Under the pieces are notes generated by a model. That model had not been told where the DNA came from and searched no databases. It saw only the letters and a list, made by a program, of their open reading frames with translations. A program made the position numbers and the translations under genes. 55,471 nt of DNA from Hymenobacter lapidiphilus (GTDB taxonomy: Bacteria > Bacteroidota > Bacteroidia > Cytophagales > Hymenobacteraceae). Where the stretch lies: the NCBI RefSeq assembly GCF_013377885.1, contig NZ_JABKAU010000032.1, positions 1 to 55,471 of the forward strand, given 5' to 3'. Of the stretch, positions 27,702-37,394 are shown piece after piece. Each line of letters starts with the position of its first letter. Position 1 is the first letter of the stretch.

Positions 27702-29288
27702 ATGTCCAGCGCCGGAAACCTGACCACCAAAACCCTGCACAGCATGAGCTGGAGCACGGCGGCTACCGTGGTCACGGCCGTGCTGCAAATCGGCTATACC
27801 GCCGTAATGGCCCGGCTGCTAACGCCGGCCACCTTCGGGCTGGTGGCGCTGGCGGGTGTGGTGCTGCGGTTCGGCTCCTACTTCTCGCAAATTGGCCTGG
27901 AGCAGGCGCTGGTGCAGAAAGCCGAGATGAGCGAGGAGGACGTGCGCGCCGCTTTCACCTCGGCCGCGCTGCTGGGGGCGCTGTGTACGCTGGCTTTGGC
28001 GCTGGGCGCGCCCCTGGCCACGCAGGTTTTCCACGAGCCGGCAGTAGTACCGCTGGTGCGGGTGATGAGCTTCGGCCTGCTCGTGAGCGGGCTATCGGCC
28101 ACGGCCCTTACCATTCTACGGCGGCGCATGGATTTCCGCACCCTGGCCATTATCGAAACCGTTTCTTACACAGTGGCCTACGCAGGCCTGGGCATAGTGC
28201 TGGCCTGGCGCGGCTATGGGGTTTGGAGCCTGGTGGGGGCCAGCCTGGGGCAGGGCGTGCTGGTGGGCATGCTGGCCTACGGGGCCACGCGCCACAGTCT
28301 GCGCCTGTATTTCAACTGGGCGCACTACAAGCCGCTGCTGGCCTACGGCACCCGCATCACGTTCACGAGCTTTCTAGAGTTCATCACCAGCTCGCTCGAT
28401 ACGCTGCTGATTGGGCGGTTTCTGGGGGCCGCGCTGCTGGGCATTTACAACCGGGCGGCCATGCTCATCACCCTGCCGCTGTACCTGCTCACGCGCAGCG
28501 TGTCGCAGGTGGTGTTTCCGGCCTTCAGCCAGATTCAGGCCGACGTGGCCAAGCTCCGCAACGCCTACCTGGGCAGCGTAACGCTGGTGGCAGCCGTGGT
28601 GCTGCCGCTGGGCGCGGGCGTGGCCGTAGCCGCTCCGGTGCTGGTGCGGGCGCTGCTGGGGCCGGGCTGGGAAGCGGCGGTGCCGGTGCTGCGTATTCTG
28701 AGCGTGGCCGTGCCGTTGAGTCTCATCACCATGTTTGCCGGCATTGTGTGCGATGCCCGCGCCGCACTGCGGGGCAAAATCAACGTTAATCTACTGACCC
28801 TGGCTAGCCTGGGTGGCTTTTTCTGGCTGCTACACGGCTATGGCCTGATGGGTTTCGCGGCCGCCCTGGTGCTGAACGAAGTGGTGCGCACGGTGCTGTT
28901 TATGCGCCTCATGCACCACGAGCTGGACCTGAATTACCAGCGCCTGGGCGCCGCCTACGGGCCGGGGCTGCTGCACGGTGCCGCGGTAGGGCTGGTACTC
29001 TGGGGCCTGAACCTGGGTTTGGAAAACTGGGCCTGGCCCGCGCCGGCGGCGCTGGCGCTGCTCATGCTGGGCGGGGCTATAGTGCTGGGCGTACTGATGC
29101 TGGCCTGGCCGCGGCCGCTGCTGCGCCGTGAGCTGCACGGCCTGCTCAGCCGCCTGACGGCTGGCCAGTCATCCTCCGGGAAGGTAGCGCTGGTGCTGGC
29201 CCGCTACGTGCGCTTTCTCGACCGCACCGCACTGCTACCCGCCTCATACGTGCCGGATCTGGAGCCGGCTTCTTCCCTCCGGCCATGA
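27702..29288 (+). CDS. Wzx-type flippase (MOP superfamily)
   Basis: Integral membrane protein of 528 residues with about 12-14 hydrophobic helices, of the polysaccharide transport (PST/MOP) family that flips lipid-linked repeat units across the inner membrane. The N-terminus (NLTTKTLHSMSWSTAATVVT, then LARLLTPATFGLVALA-like sequence) and the loop DFRTLAIIET are typical of the WzxC/TuaB branch, which serves long-chain exopolysaccharides. The last 40 residues are a cytoplasmic tail. Its stop overlaps the next gene's ATG by 4 bp. 125 bp without a gene separates it from the kinase gene. Confidence 0.9.
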   Translation: MSSAGNLTTKTLHSMSWSTAATVVTAVLQIGYTAVMARLLTPATFGLVALAGVVLRFGSYFSQIGLEQALVQKAEMSEEDVRAAFTSAALLGALCTLALALGAPLATQVFHEPAVVPLVRVMSFGLLVSGLSATALTILRRRMDFRTLAIIETVSYTVAYAGLGIVLAWRGYGVWSLVGASLGQGVLVGMLAYGATRHSLRLYFNWAHYKPLLAYGTRITFTSFLEFITSSLDTLLIGRFLGAALLGIYNRAAMLITLPLYLLTRSVSQVVFPAFSQIQADVAKLRNAYLGSVTLVAAVVLPLGAGVAVAAPVLVRALLGPGWEAAVPVLRILSVAVPLSLITMFAGIVCDARAALRGKINVNLLTLASLGGFFWLLHGYGLMGFAAALVLNEVVRTVLFMRLMHHELDLNYQRLGAAYGPGLLHGAAVGLVLWGLNLGLENWAWPAPAALALLMLGGAIVLGVLMLAWPRPLLRRELHGLLSRLTAGQSSSGKVALVLARYVRFLDRTALLPASYVPDLEPASSLRP

Positions 29289-30514
29289 ATATTCTGCTGG
29301 TTTCCTTTCTGAAGCCCGACGCACCGTCGGGCGTGCGGGTGCACTACCTGCAGCTGGCCGGGCAGTTGCGCCGGCAGGGCCATTGCGTGGATGTGGTAAC
29401 TCCCGGTACGCTCACGGGCGGACGGCGACATCTGATTGCGGCCATCCGACACCTGCTGCTGCGCCTGGGTCCCGGCCCCCGAGCACTGGCGGGCAATGTG
29501 GCCTACTTCCTGCACATTCTGTGGGGCATCGACCGTAGCTGCTCCTACGACGTGGTGAATGCCCAGGACCTGGGCAGCGGTGCGGCGGCGCGCCGGGCGC
29601 TGGGGCCGGGCGTGCCCGTAGTAGTAACCGGCCACTTCAACGACCACCCGGCCATCGACCACCTGCGCCAGCAACCCGCCGTGGGGGCGGCGGCACGGGC
29701 CGTAAGCCGGTGGTTCAACTGGCTACTGGCCCGCACCCGCTACTTCATCGGCGTGTCGGAGTTCGGCCTGCAGCTTATTCGGCCAGCCTTGCCGGCCGGC
29801 GCCGTGAGCCGCGTGGTGCACAACGGCCTGGATTTGGAAGCATTGCGTGCTGAATCCAATCCTTCGGACCTGCGCACCCGCTTTCCCAACCGCCGCATTA
29901 TCCTCAACATTGGCCAGTTGGAAGGCCGGAAAAACCAGCTGCTGCTGGTAGAAGCCGCCCGTCAGTTGCGGAAGGTGTTCCCCGATTTTGTGGTGGGGCT
30001 GGTGGGCAAGGGCAAGGATGAGGAACTGCTGCGCCAACGCATTGCCGAGTACCAGCTCCAGGACCACGTGGTGCTACTGGGCTACCACAACGAAGTGCTG
30101 CCCCTGTTGCGCAACGCCGATTTGTACGTGCACGTTGCCACCCACGAAACCTTTGGGTTGGTGCTGCTGGAGGCTGCCGCCGCCGGGGTGCCGGCCCTGG
30201 CCCTGGCAGTGGGCGGTGTGCCCGAGGTGCTGCACGCTACCCCCGAGGCGTTGCTGCCCGCCACCACCGACGCGGCCGGGCTGGCCCACCAGCTACACCA
30301 GTGGCTTAGCGCGCCGGCCCGTCTCCGCCACCTGGCCGAACGGCAGGCGGCCAGCGCCACTGCCCACTTCGGAGTAGCCCGCCTGCTGGACGAAACACTG
30401 GATTTCTACCGGTACGCCATCTGGCATCGGCGCTACCACCTGCGGGAAAGGGCCCTGGCAACAGGATCCGCGCCCCGGCCCGGGCCCCTGTCTGCCGCCG
30501 TGGGTAGCTATTGA
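29285..30514 (+). CDS. Glycosyltransferase family 4
   Basis: 409-residue GT-B-fold retaining glycosyltransferase. The N-terminal domain begins MNILLVSFLKPDAPSGVRVH; the C-terminal donor-binding domain has NIGQLEGRKNQ near residue 210 and HETFGLVLLEAAAAGVPALA, the EX7E-type motif of GT4. It overlaps the flippase gene by 4 bp (ATGA). A tail of about 30 residues after the fold is Pro/Ala-rich. Donor and acceptor cannot be inferred. Confidence 0.85.
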   Translation: MNILLVSFLKPDAPSGVRVHYLQLAGQLRRQGHCVDVVTPGTLTGGRRHLIAAIRHLLLRLGPGPRALAGNVAYFLHILWGIDRSCSYDVVNAQDLGSGAAARRALGPGVPVVVTGHFNDHPAIDHLRQQPAVGAAARAVSRWFNWLLARTRYFIGVSEFGLQLIRPALPAGAVSRVVHNGLDLEALRAESNPSDLRTRFPNRRIILNIGQLEGRKNQLLLVEAARQLRKVFPDFVVGLVGKGKDEELLRQRIAEYQLQDHVVLLGYHNEVLPLLRNADLYVHVATHETFGLVLLEAAAAGVPALALAVGGVPEVLHATPEALLPATTDAAGLAHQLHQWLSAPARLRHLAERQAASATAHFGVARLLDETLDFYRYAIWHRRYHLRERALATGSAPRPGPLSAAVGSY

Positions 30515-30550
30515 GCTACTCGTTCATCTGCTGCTTTTAGCTTGTCACGC

Positions 30551-31849
30551 ATGAAACTTAGCCTACGTTTTCTGTACCTGCTGCCGCTACTGGCCATGCT
30601 GTTCACCAACCGCGCCCTCAATGCCTTTTTCTTTGGCAAGGAGGCCGATGGTGCGGCCGACCGGCTGCTGGAGTATGCGCTAACTGCCCTCTCGCTGCTG
30701 GCCGTGGCGGCCTACTACCGCTACCTGGAAACGTACATGCGCGTGTGGCTCTGGGTGGTGCTGGGCTGCCTCGTGGCCCTGGCCCTGGAGTCGTATGCCA
30801 GGTGGCATTCGTGGATGGTGTACCCGCACGTGTTTGGCAAGCTCACGATGCTGCTACCGCTGTTTGGGCTATACGCTTTTTACCGGCGCTACCCACCGCC
30901 GTCGTTCCGGCAGCTGGTGCTGGTGGTGCTGCCCGCCCTGCTGCTGAGCCTGGCCTTTATCTACCCCGAAGCGCTGTCGCTCAGCTCTTTCCTGACCACG
31001 GAAAGGGGTTTCAGCGTGGCTTCGGCCTACTTGCTGCTGCCCATTGCGCTGCTGTGCCTGAACTGGTACCTGGCCTCGAACAACCTACTGAGCGCCCTGA
31101 GCTTTTTGCTATGCGTGGTGCTGGTGGTGTTTTTGCAACACCGCACAGTGTGGGTGTGCATGGCGGTGGCCCTGTTTATCAATATATCCCTGGTGGCGCT
31201 GCGCGTGCCCCCCGCCCGGGCCTGGGCTAGCCGCTTGGCGGTACTGAGCCTGCTGGGCCTGAGCCTGGGGCTGGTGAGCGGGCTGGCCGTAGTGCTCGAA
31301 AACCCCGACGTGGTGAAGAAGCTGGCCACCAGCATCGCCGATATTCAGAACCCTACCACTCAGGGCACGGGCACCTTCCGCCTGGAGCAGTACCGCTCCT
31401 ACCTGCCCCTGCTTAAAGAGCGGCCGCTGGCCGGCTGGCGGCTCGAAGGCTTCGAAGTACCCATCCAGTTCTACAGCCCCGACTCGGGCGAGCCGGTGTG
31501 GCCCGACTTCACCGGCCACCACTTCCACAGCTTCTACCTCGACCGCATATTTTACTCCGGCGGGCTGGGCGTACTGCTGGTGCTGCTGGTGCCGGTGGTG
31601 GTACTGGGCCGGCGCATGTTTCAGCGGGGCCCGCTGAGCGGCGAAACAGCCGCCCTGCTGGCTTACACCGTTACTTTCCTGCTGTTCGGCCTTTCCTATG
31701 ATTGGCCCACCTACCTCTACGGCCTGCTGGGCATGCTGCTGGCCATTACCAGCCGGCCGCCAACGGAGCCCGGGCCCGCAGCCCCAATTCGGGTGCGCCG
31801 GCCGCGGCGCGTGGCAGCCTCCCTTCCCGCTTACGCCTCTGCCTCATGA
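30551..31849 (+). CDS. Wzy-like O-antigen polymerase/ligase
   Basis: 432-residue polytopic membrane protein with about 10-12 helices and one large periplasmic loop near residues 265-325. The loop holds RLEQYRSYLPLLKERPLAGW and GHHFHSFYLDRIFYSGGLG, which resembles the Wzy_C motif (H-S-x-Y followed by G-x-G) of polymerases and WaaL ligases. As it lies between the flippase and glycosyltransferase genes, polymerase is the more likely role. The start is ATG 30551; the stop overlaps the following gene (ATGA). Confidence 0.8.
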   Translation: MKLSLRFLYLLPLLAMLFTNRALNAFFFGKEADGAADRLLEYALTALSLLAVAAYYRYLETYMRVWLWVVLGCLVALALESYARWHSWMVYPHVFGKLTMLLPLFGLYAFYRRYPPPSFRQLVLVVLPALLLSLAFIYPEALSLSSFLTTERGFSVASAYLLLPIALLCLNWYLASNNLLSALSFLLCVVLVVFLQHRTVWVCMAVALFINISLVALRVPPARAWASRLAVLSLLGLSLGLVSGLAVVLENPDVVKKLATSIADIQNPTTQGTGTFRLEQYRSYLPLLKERPLAGWRLEGFEVPIQFYSPDSGEPVWPDFTGHHFHSFYLDRIFYSGGLGVLLVLLVPVVVLGRRMFQRGPLSGETAALLAYTVTFLLFGLSYDWPTYLYGLLGMLLAITSRPPTEPGPAAPIRVRRPRRVAASLPAYASAS

Positions 31850-33084
31850 AAATCCTCTGGCTCGCCGCGTACCCTTCGCCGCGCATCACCCGCGAACACC
31901 CCGTGCCGTGGGTCGTTACCCTGGCCCACCTCCTCAGCCAGCACCCGGCAGTGGAGCTGACCATTCTGAGCTGGAATTCGGAGCTGGAAAACCCCGTCGA
32001 GGAGTTCGACCACGCCGGCATTCACTTCATCTACCTGCGCGTTCCGGCGTTTCGCTTCGATATCCTGTCGCTTTATCAGACGCGTATCCGGCGCACGGCC
32101 GCCTACCTGCGCCAGCACGTCCAGCACTACGACCTACTTCATCTGCACGGCTCGGAGCTGCAGTTTCCGGCCGCCACGGCGGGGCTGCCAGTGCCGGTGC
32201 TGCTCTCGGTGCAAGGGCTGATTTCAGAGTGCGTGAAAGTACTGCCGGGCACCTTTTCCTGGCGGCGGCTTCTCTGGAACCTGTCCAGCTACTACGAGCG
32301 CAAATACCTGCCAACGGTGCCCAACTTCTCGTGCCGCACGCACTGGGACGCTGCTCATATTGCCCGACTGAGCCCCGGCAGCCGCATTTTTCACAACTGG
32401 GAAGCCATTCGGGAGGAGTTTTTTACGGCCGCGCTGCTTCCACGCCCCACCCCTACCGGACGGCCCATGCTACTGTTTATGGGCGGCTCGCAGGTAATGA
32501 AAGGCTACCAGGAAACCCTGGCCGCCTTCGACCTTATCCGCGAAACCACCGACATGCGCCTGGTGGTGGCCGGCCCCGTGTATGCCAACGAAATGGCCGA
32601 TGCCCGCCGCCGCTTCCCCCTGCAACACGCCCAGCCCGCCGACATCGAGTACCGGGGCTTCCAGACGGCGGCCCAGCTGGCCCGGCTTTGCCGCGAAGCC
32701 GAGTGCCTGCTGCATCCGTCGTATATCGACAACAGCCCCAACAGCGTGTGCGAGGCCCAGGTAGCCGGCCTGCCCGTGGTGGCCACCAACGTGGGCGGCG
32801 TTGGCTCCCTGATTGAAGATGGCCGCACGGGGCTGTTCGCCAGCCTGAACCCGCGCAGCCTCGCCGACCAGGTGCTACGTCTGCACCACCACCCCACCCT
32901 ACGTGCCCAGCTGGCCCGCCAGGCCCAGGCAGTAGCCCACCAGCGCCACAACCCCGCCACCGTACTGCGCCGCACCGTGGAAATCTACGAAACCATCATC
33001 CGCCCAGACCGTCCCAACCGCCCACCGACACCAGTGCCCGAACCCGTAGTAGCCGCCACGCCGCGGCCGTTTGCTACGGTTTGA
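31846..33084 (+). CDS. Glycosyltransferase family 4
   Basis: 412-residue GT-B enzyme. The N-terminus MKILWLAAYPSP and HLHGSELQFPAA form the acceptor domain; the donor domain shows LLFMGGSQVMKGYQE near residue 208, then SYIDNSPNSVCEAQVAGLPV with the conserved Glu of the GT4 motif. It starts inside the stop of the polymerase gene (ATGA), so the two are probably translated together. The last 25 residues are Pro-rich. Confidence 0.85.
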   Translation: MKILWLAAYPSPRITREHPVPWVVTLAHLLSQHPAVELTILSWNSELENPVEEFDHAGIHFIYLRVPAFRFDILSLYQTRIRRTAAYLRQHVQHYDLLHLHGSELQFPAATAGLPVPVLLSVQGLISECVKVLPGTFSWRRLLWNLSSYYERKYLPTVPNFSCRTHWDAAHIARLSPGSRIFHNWEAIREEFFTAALLPRPTPTGRPMLLFMGGSQVMKGYQETLAAFDLIRETTDMRLVVAGPVYANEMADARRRFPLQHAQPADIEYRGFQTAAQLARLCREAECLLHPSYIDNSPNSVCEAQVAGLPVVATNVGGVGSLIEDGRTGLFASLNPRSLADQVLRLHHHPTLRAQLARQAQAVAHQRHNPATVLRRTVEIYETIIRPDRPNRPPTPVPEPVVAATPRPFATV

Positions 33085-33142
33085 GGCCTGCGCAAATGGC
33101 CGTACCATCATCTTCTACCCCAACCTGCTTCACCTTTTTCGC

Positions 33143-34186
33143 ATGCCAGCGCTGCTAACTATTCCTGAGCCAGCCGAGGGGCCTGATTTTCAGACGCCCG
33201 TCCTGTTTCTGATTTTCAACCGGCCCGATGCCACCGCTCAGGTGCTGGCGCAGCTGCGGGCGGCGGGCGTGCGCCGGCTATATGTAGCAGCCGACGGGCC
33301 TCGCCCCGGTCACCCCACCGATGCCGCCCTCTGCGCCGAAGCCCGGGCCCTGGTGCTGCAGGCCGGCCGCGAGAGTGGCTGCGAAGTGCACACGCTGTTT
33401 CGGGAAGCAAATCTGGGCTGCAGCACGGCAGTGGCGGAGGGAATCAGCTGGTTTTTTGAGCACGAGCCGGAGGGTATTATTGTGGAAGACGACTGCCTGC
33501 CCACACCCGGCTTTTTCCTGTTTTGCGCCGAGCTGCTGGCCCGCTACCGCCACGATACCCGCGTGGTGCACATCAGCGGCAACAGCTTCGGGACCGACGC
33601 GGGCGCACGGCAGCAGCCCCACCAACCCGCGTATTATTTCTCGCAGCAGATCCACAGCTGGGGCTGGGCCACCTGGCGGCGCGCCTGGCAGCTCTACGAC
33701 CTGCACCTGCGCGACCTGCCCCGGCTGGCCCGCAGCGGCCGGCTGCGCGGCAGCTTCAGCAGCCGCCTGGAGGAGTGGTATTTCCTGCGCAAATGCTGGG
33801 GCCTTTACAACGGTCCGAGGCCTTTTACCACCTGGGACTACCAGTGGCACTTTGCGCGGGCTGCCCACTCCGGCCTTGCCATTATGCCCGCCGTGAACCT
33901 GGTAACCAACATCGGTTTCGGCCACGAGGGCGCCACCCACACCCAGGATGCCGCCGACCCGCACGCGGCCCTGCCCACCGGCACGCTCTGCTGGCCTTTG
34001 CGCCACCCCGGCCACGTGCTCAGCGACCGGCTCCGCGACCGGCAGCAGTTCCGCGCCTTTCTGGCCGGACGGCTGCACGCCAAGCTGCGGGCGCTGCTGG
34101 GCCGCGAGCAGTCGGTGCCCGTCCGGCAGGTTCCGCTCAGCCCGCCACTTGTCATTTCCCCCACCATTCAGCTCACTTCCTCATGA
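33143..34186 (+). CDS. GT-A fold nucleotide-diphospho-sugar transferase
   Basis: 347-residue transferase of the group often labelled HlpA-like or nucleotide-diphospho-sugar transferase. The N-terminal TPVLFLIFNRPDAT strand, the metal site VEDDCLPTPGFF (DD) and HSWGWATWRRAWQ near residue 175 are the typical landmarks. I use ATG 33143. It overlaps the next GT4 gene by 4 bp. It probably adds one sugar of the repeat unit; which one is not readable. Confidence 0.8.
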   Translation: MPALLTIPEPAEGPDFQTPVLFLIFNRPDATAQVLAQLRAAGVRRLYVAADGPRPGHPTDAALCAEARALVLQAGRESGCEVHTLFREANLGCSTAVAEGISWFFEHEPEGIIVEDDCLPTPGFFLFCAELLARYRHDTRVVHISGNSFGTDAGARQQPHQPAYYFSQQIHSWGWATWRRAWQLYDLHLRDLPRLARSGRLRGSFSSRLEEWYFLRKCWGLYNGPRPFTTWDYQWHFARAAHSGLAIMPAVNLVTNIGFGHEGATHTQDAADPHAALPTGTLCWPLRHPGHVLSDRLRDRQQFRAFLAGRLHAKLRALLGREQSVPVRQVPLSPPLVISPTIQLTSS

Positions 34187-35478
34187 GAATCCTGCTCTCG
34201 GCCTACGCCTGCGACCCTACTCATGGGGGCGAAGGCGGCAACGGCTTCCATTGGGCCTGGGAGCTGGCAGCGCGCGGCCACGACGTGCATTGCTTTACTA
34301 CGGTATGGGGTCGCGAGAACATCGAAGCGTACCTGGCTGGCAGCCGCGAACCCGTGCCGCCGGGCCTGCACTTCGAGTTCGTGGCCGTGCCCGACTGGGT
34401 AGAGTACCTGTACCGCTGGCAGTTTGGCGTGTACCTGCATTACATGGTGTGGCAGTACCAGGCCTGGCGCGCCGCCCGCCCCCACGATGCCCGGCAGCCG
34501 TACGATCTGGTCCATCACGTGACGTTCGGCAGCCTGCAGTTTGCCTCGTGGCTGTGGCGGCTGGGTCGGCCCCTTATTTTTGGTCCGGTAGGCGGCGGGC
34601 AGGTGGCGCCCAGGCAGCTGCGCCGCTACCTGCCCGACTGGTTTAAAACCGAAACCCTGCGCAACGCTATCAGCTGGCTGCTGGTTACCTTCGACCCCAG
34701 CGTGCGCAACACCCTGCGCCGGGCGGCCCTGGTGCTGGTGGCCAACCACGAAACGCTGGTACTGGCCCGCCGCCTGGGCGCGCGCCGCGTAGAGCTGGCC
34801 ATGAGCACGGCCCTGCCGGTGGCCTATTTCCCGGATGCCTATCCGCCCCGCGAGCCGCTGGCGGGTAGGCCGCTACGCATTTTGTGGCTGGCCCGGCTGT
34901 TTCCGCGCAAGGGCCTGCATCTGGTGCTCGAAGCGCTGGGCCGGGTGAATCCCGACGTAACGTTTCACCTGGACATTTACGGCGACGGGCCGGTGGCCGA
35001 GCTGCTGCCCGACTGGATTGCCGCTGCTGGCCTGCAAAGCCGCGTAACCTGGCACGGCAACGCCCCCTACCCCACGGTGCGGGCCGCCTACCTGGCGCAC
35101 GACCTGTTTATGCTGTGCAGCCTGCGCGACAGCTACGCCGCCCAATACCTGGAGGCCATGGCCCTGGGCCTGCCCATTCTCACGCTCGACCACCACGGGG
35201 CCACCGATTTCATTCCCGACCAGGCTGGCATAAAGGTGCCTGTAGCGTCGCCCGAAGCCACTGCCGCCGCACTGGCCCGCGCCGTGGAGCACCTCTACCA
35301 CCACCCCGCCAAGCTGGATCAGATGGGCCGAGCGGGGTACGCCTATGCCCGCCAATACAGCTGGCCCGCGCTGGTCGATTACCTTCTGGCACACGCGGCG
35401 CAGGTATTACCTAAAAAGCAACCCGTTGGCTTAGTGCCAGACATTCCGCTGGCGCAATTAGCTCACCTCGACACCTAG
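34183..35478 (+). CDS. Glycosyltransferase family 4
   Basis: 431-residue GT-B enzyme beginning MRILLSAYACDPTHGGEGGN, typical of a GT4 branch whose N-terminus carries a glycine-rich acceptor loop. FGPVGGGQVAP near residue 130, LWLARLFPRKGLHL near 237 and YLEAMALGLPILTLDHHGA hold the donor-binding motifs. Coupled by ATGA overlap to the gene before it, and followed after 3 bp by a GT2 gene, so it belongs to the same transcript. Confidence 0.85.
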   Translation: MRILLSAYACDPTHGGEGGNGFHWAWELAARGHDVHCFTTVWGRENIEAYLAGSREPVPPGLHFEFVAVPDWVEYLYRWQFGVYLHYMVWQYQAWRAARPHDARQPYDLVHHVTFGSLQFASWLWRLGRPLIFGPVGGGQVAPRQLRRYLPDWFKTETLRNAISWLLVTFDPSVRNTLRRAALVLVANHETLVLARRLGARRVELAMSTALPVAYFPDAYPPREPLAGRPLRILWLARLFPRKGLHLVLEALGRVNPDVTFHLDIYGDGPVAELLPDWIAAAGLQSRVTWHGNAPYPTVRAAYLAHDLFMLCSLRDSYAAQYLEAMALGLPILTLDHHGATDFIPDQAGIKVPVASPEATAAALARAVEHLYHHPAKLDQMGRAGYAYARQYSWPALVDYLLAHAAQVLPKKQPVGLVPDIPLAQLAHLDT

Positions 35479-35481
35479 GCC

Positions 35482-36321
35482 ATGCTGTACATCGTCATTC
35501 CCGTGTTCAACCGCCTGGCGTTTACGCGGGCCTGTCTGGAGTCATTGCGGCGTCAAACCTGCCAGGCTTTTCGGGTTATCGTTGTGGATGATGGCTCGAC
35601 GGATGGCACCAGCGCGCGTCTGGCCACAGGATTCCCCGAAGTGGAAGTGCTCCGTAGCACAGGCGGGCTGTTCTGGACCGCCGCCGTGAACCTGGGCATC
35701 CGCCGGGCGCTGATCCTCGATGCGCACCCCATCATGACGCTGAACAACGACACGGTAGCCCCGCCTGATTTCATTGCCAACATGCTGCTTTGGGCCCGGC
35801 GGCAGCCCCGCGCCCTGCTGGGCCCGCTGGAGCTGGACGCAGCCACCGACCAGCCCGTTTTCGGCGGCGAACTGTTCAGCTTTTTAACCCACAAAACCCG
35901 GCGGCTGCTGGACATCCTGGCCCCCGAAGACCGTACCGGCCTGCACCCGGTTACCTACCTGCCCGGCCGGGGCCTGCTGGTACCCGCCGAGGTGTTCCGG
36001 ACATTGGGCCTGTTTGATGAGGGCCGCCTGCCGCACTACCTCGCCGATTACGACTTCACCAGCCAGGCGCGCCGTGCCGGCTTCCCGGTGTACGTCAACT
36101 ACGCCACCCACCTACTCACCTACCCCGATGCAAGCGGCCAGGCCAAAACCCGCCGCCGCCGAAGCCTGCGCGGGTACACCCAACACCTTTTTGGCATTCA
36201 GGGAGGTGGCAACCTGCTTAATTTCAGTCGTTTTGCCATCAAGAATGCGCCGATTCTTTACCTGCCTTTCTTCCTGCTCAACGGCTACGCCCGGCGGCTG
36301 CTGGGCTATTTCCTGCATTGA
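35482..36321 (+). CDS. Glycosyltransferase family 2
   Basis: 279-residue GT-A enzyme: IVIPVFNRLAFTRACLESL at the start, VVDDGSTDGT for nucleotide binding, MTLNNDTVAP as the DxD-equivalent site, and DYDFTSQARRAGF as the acceptor-side motif. The shape resembles rhamnosyl- or GlcNAc-transferases, but the sugar is not certain. A hydrophobic stretch near the C-terminus (ILYLPFFLLNGYA) may bind the membrane. A 173-bp gap follows before the GT11 gene. Confidence 0.85.
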   Translation: MLYIVIPVFNRLAFTRACLESLRRQTCQAFRVIVVDDGSTDGTSARLATGFPEVEVLRSTGGLFWTAAVNLGIRRALILDAHPIMTLNNDTVAPPDFIANMLLWARRQPRALLGPLELDAATDQPVFGGELFSFLTHKTRRLLDILAPEDRTGLHPVTYLPGRGLLVPAEVFRTLGLFDEGRLPHYLADYDFTSQARRAGFPVYVNYATHLLTYPDASGQAKTRRRRSLRGYTQHLFGIQGGGNLLNFSRFAIKNAPILYLPFFLLNGYARRLLGYFLH

Positions 36322-36494
36322 GCAGCCAACTGGGCTAGTGTGCCACTGCCTGGATCAGAATAGTGCGCTGGTTATGTCTCTCCTTCACCTTGAGTATCTG
36401 TCCGAGCATAAACCTTCGCGCCACCACCTGTTTTTTCAACCTGACTTATAGCATGTTGACATAAAAATCTTCCGCCTTTTCAGCAACCCATGCC

Positions 36495-37394
36495 GTGGTC
36501 ATCCTCGTCAAAAGCTTCGGTCAGCTGGGCAACCGGCTTTTTCTCTTTGCCCACTTGATTGCCAACGCGGCCGAGCACGGCTACGCCCTGGCTAATCCCT
36601 GCTTTGGGCGATATGCCCGCTATTTTGTGGCCCCAACATCGGCCGATTTCGAGGGACTACCAGTGCGCATACCCGTGTTGCGCCGGGCTTGGCAGGAACG
36701 GCTGCTGGGAGGGCTGCTGCGTTTAGTTCAGCCACCGCGCGTATTTCAGGCCCTGGCTGCCGCTATTCGGCCGCTACCCGCATCAGCACAGCCCCTCGAT
36801 TTGCTGTACCTCGACGACAATACGGGTACTTTCGACATGCACGAAGCCCGATTTGTGGCGGCGGCCCGCCAGCGGGTGGTGCTGCTGCACGGCTGGTGCT
36901 TCCGCGACCGGCCCAGCTTCCTGAAGCACGCCGCCCTTATCCGTCGCCTGTTTGAGCCGGTACCGGTGCATTCTCAGGCCGTAGCCGCTCGCATTGCCAC
37001 CTGCCGGCGCACCGCCGAGGTGCTGGTGGGCGTGCACATCCGGCGCGGCGACTATGCCACCTTCGCCGATGGGCAGTACTACTACGATAACCCGCAATAT
37101 GCCCACCTCATGCGTCAGCTACTGTCGCAATGGAGTAGCAGCACCCGGGTCGAGTTCCTGCTGTGCTCCGACGAAACCCTGGATTTGAGCGCGTTTGAGG
37201 GCCTGCGGGTGCACTGTGCCAGCGGCCACTTCGTGGAAGACCTGTACGCGCTGGCCGCCTGCGACTACGTGCTGGGGCCGCCCAGCTCCTTTTCCATGTG
37301 GTCCTCCTTCTATGGCCAAACGCCACTATGCCACATCCACACGCCCAACCAAGCCATAAATCTGGCAGATTTTGCCGTGTTTCTCGATCAGTAA
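36495..37394 (+). CDS. GT11 alpha-1,2-fucosyltransferase-like enzyme
   Basis: 299-residue member of glycosyltransferase family 11. VKSFGQLGNRLFLFA matches the usual GGLGNQxFQ start, VGVHIRRGDY near residues 178-188 is the GDP-fucose-binding signature, and FLLCSDE plus PPSSFSMWSSFYG complete the pattern. GDP-fucose can be supplied by gmd and fcl in the same locus, so a fucosylated polymer is likely. The start is GTG 36495; the nearby ATG at 36490 is out of frame and would give only a short peptide. This is the last gene of the plus-strand polysaccharide operon. Confidence 0.8.
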   Translation: MVILVKSFGQLGNRLFLFAHLIANAAEHGYALANPCFGRYARYFVAPTSADFEGLPVRIPVLRRAWQERLLGGLLRLVQPPRVFQALAAAIRPLPASAQPLDLLYLDDNTGTFDMHEARFVAAARQRVVLLHGWCFRDRPSFLKHAALIRRLFEPVPVHSQAVAARIATCRRTAEVLVGVHIRRGDYATFADGQYYYDNPQYAHLMRQLLSQWSSSTRVEFLLCSDETLDLSAFEGLRVHCASGHFVEDLYALAACDYVLGPPSSFSMWSSFYGQTPLCHIHTPNQAINLADFAVFLDQ

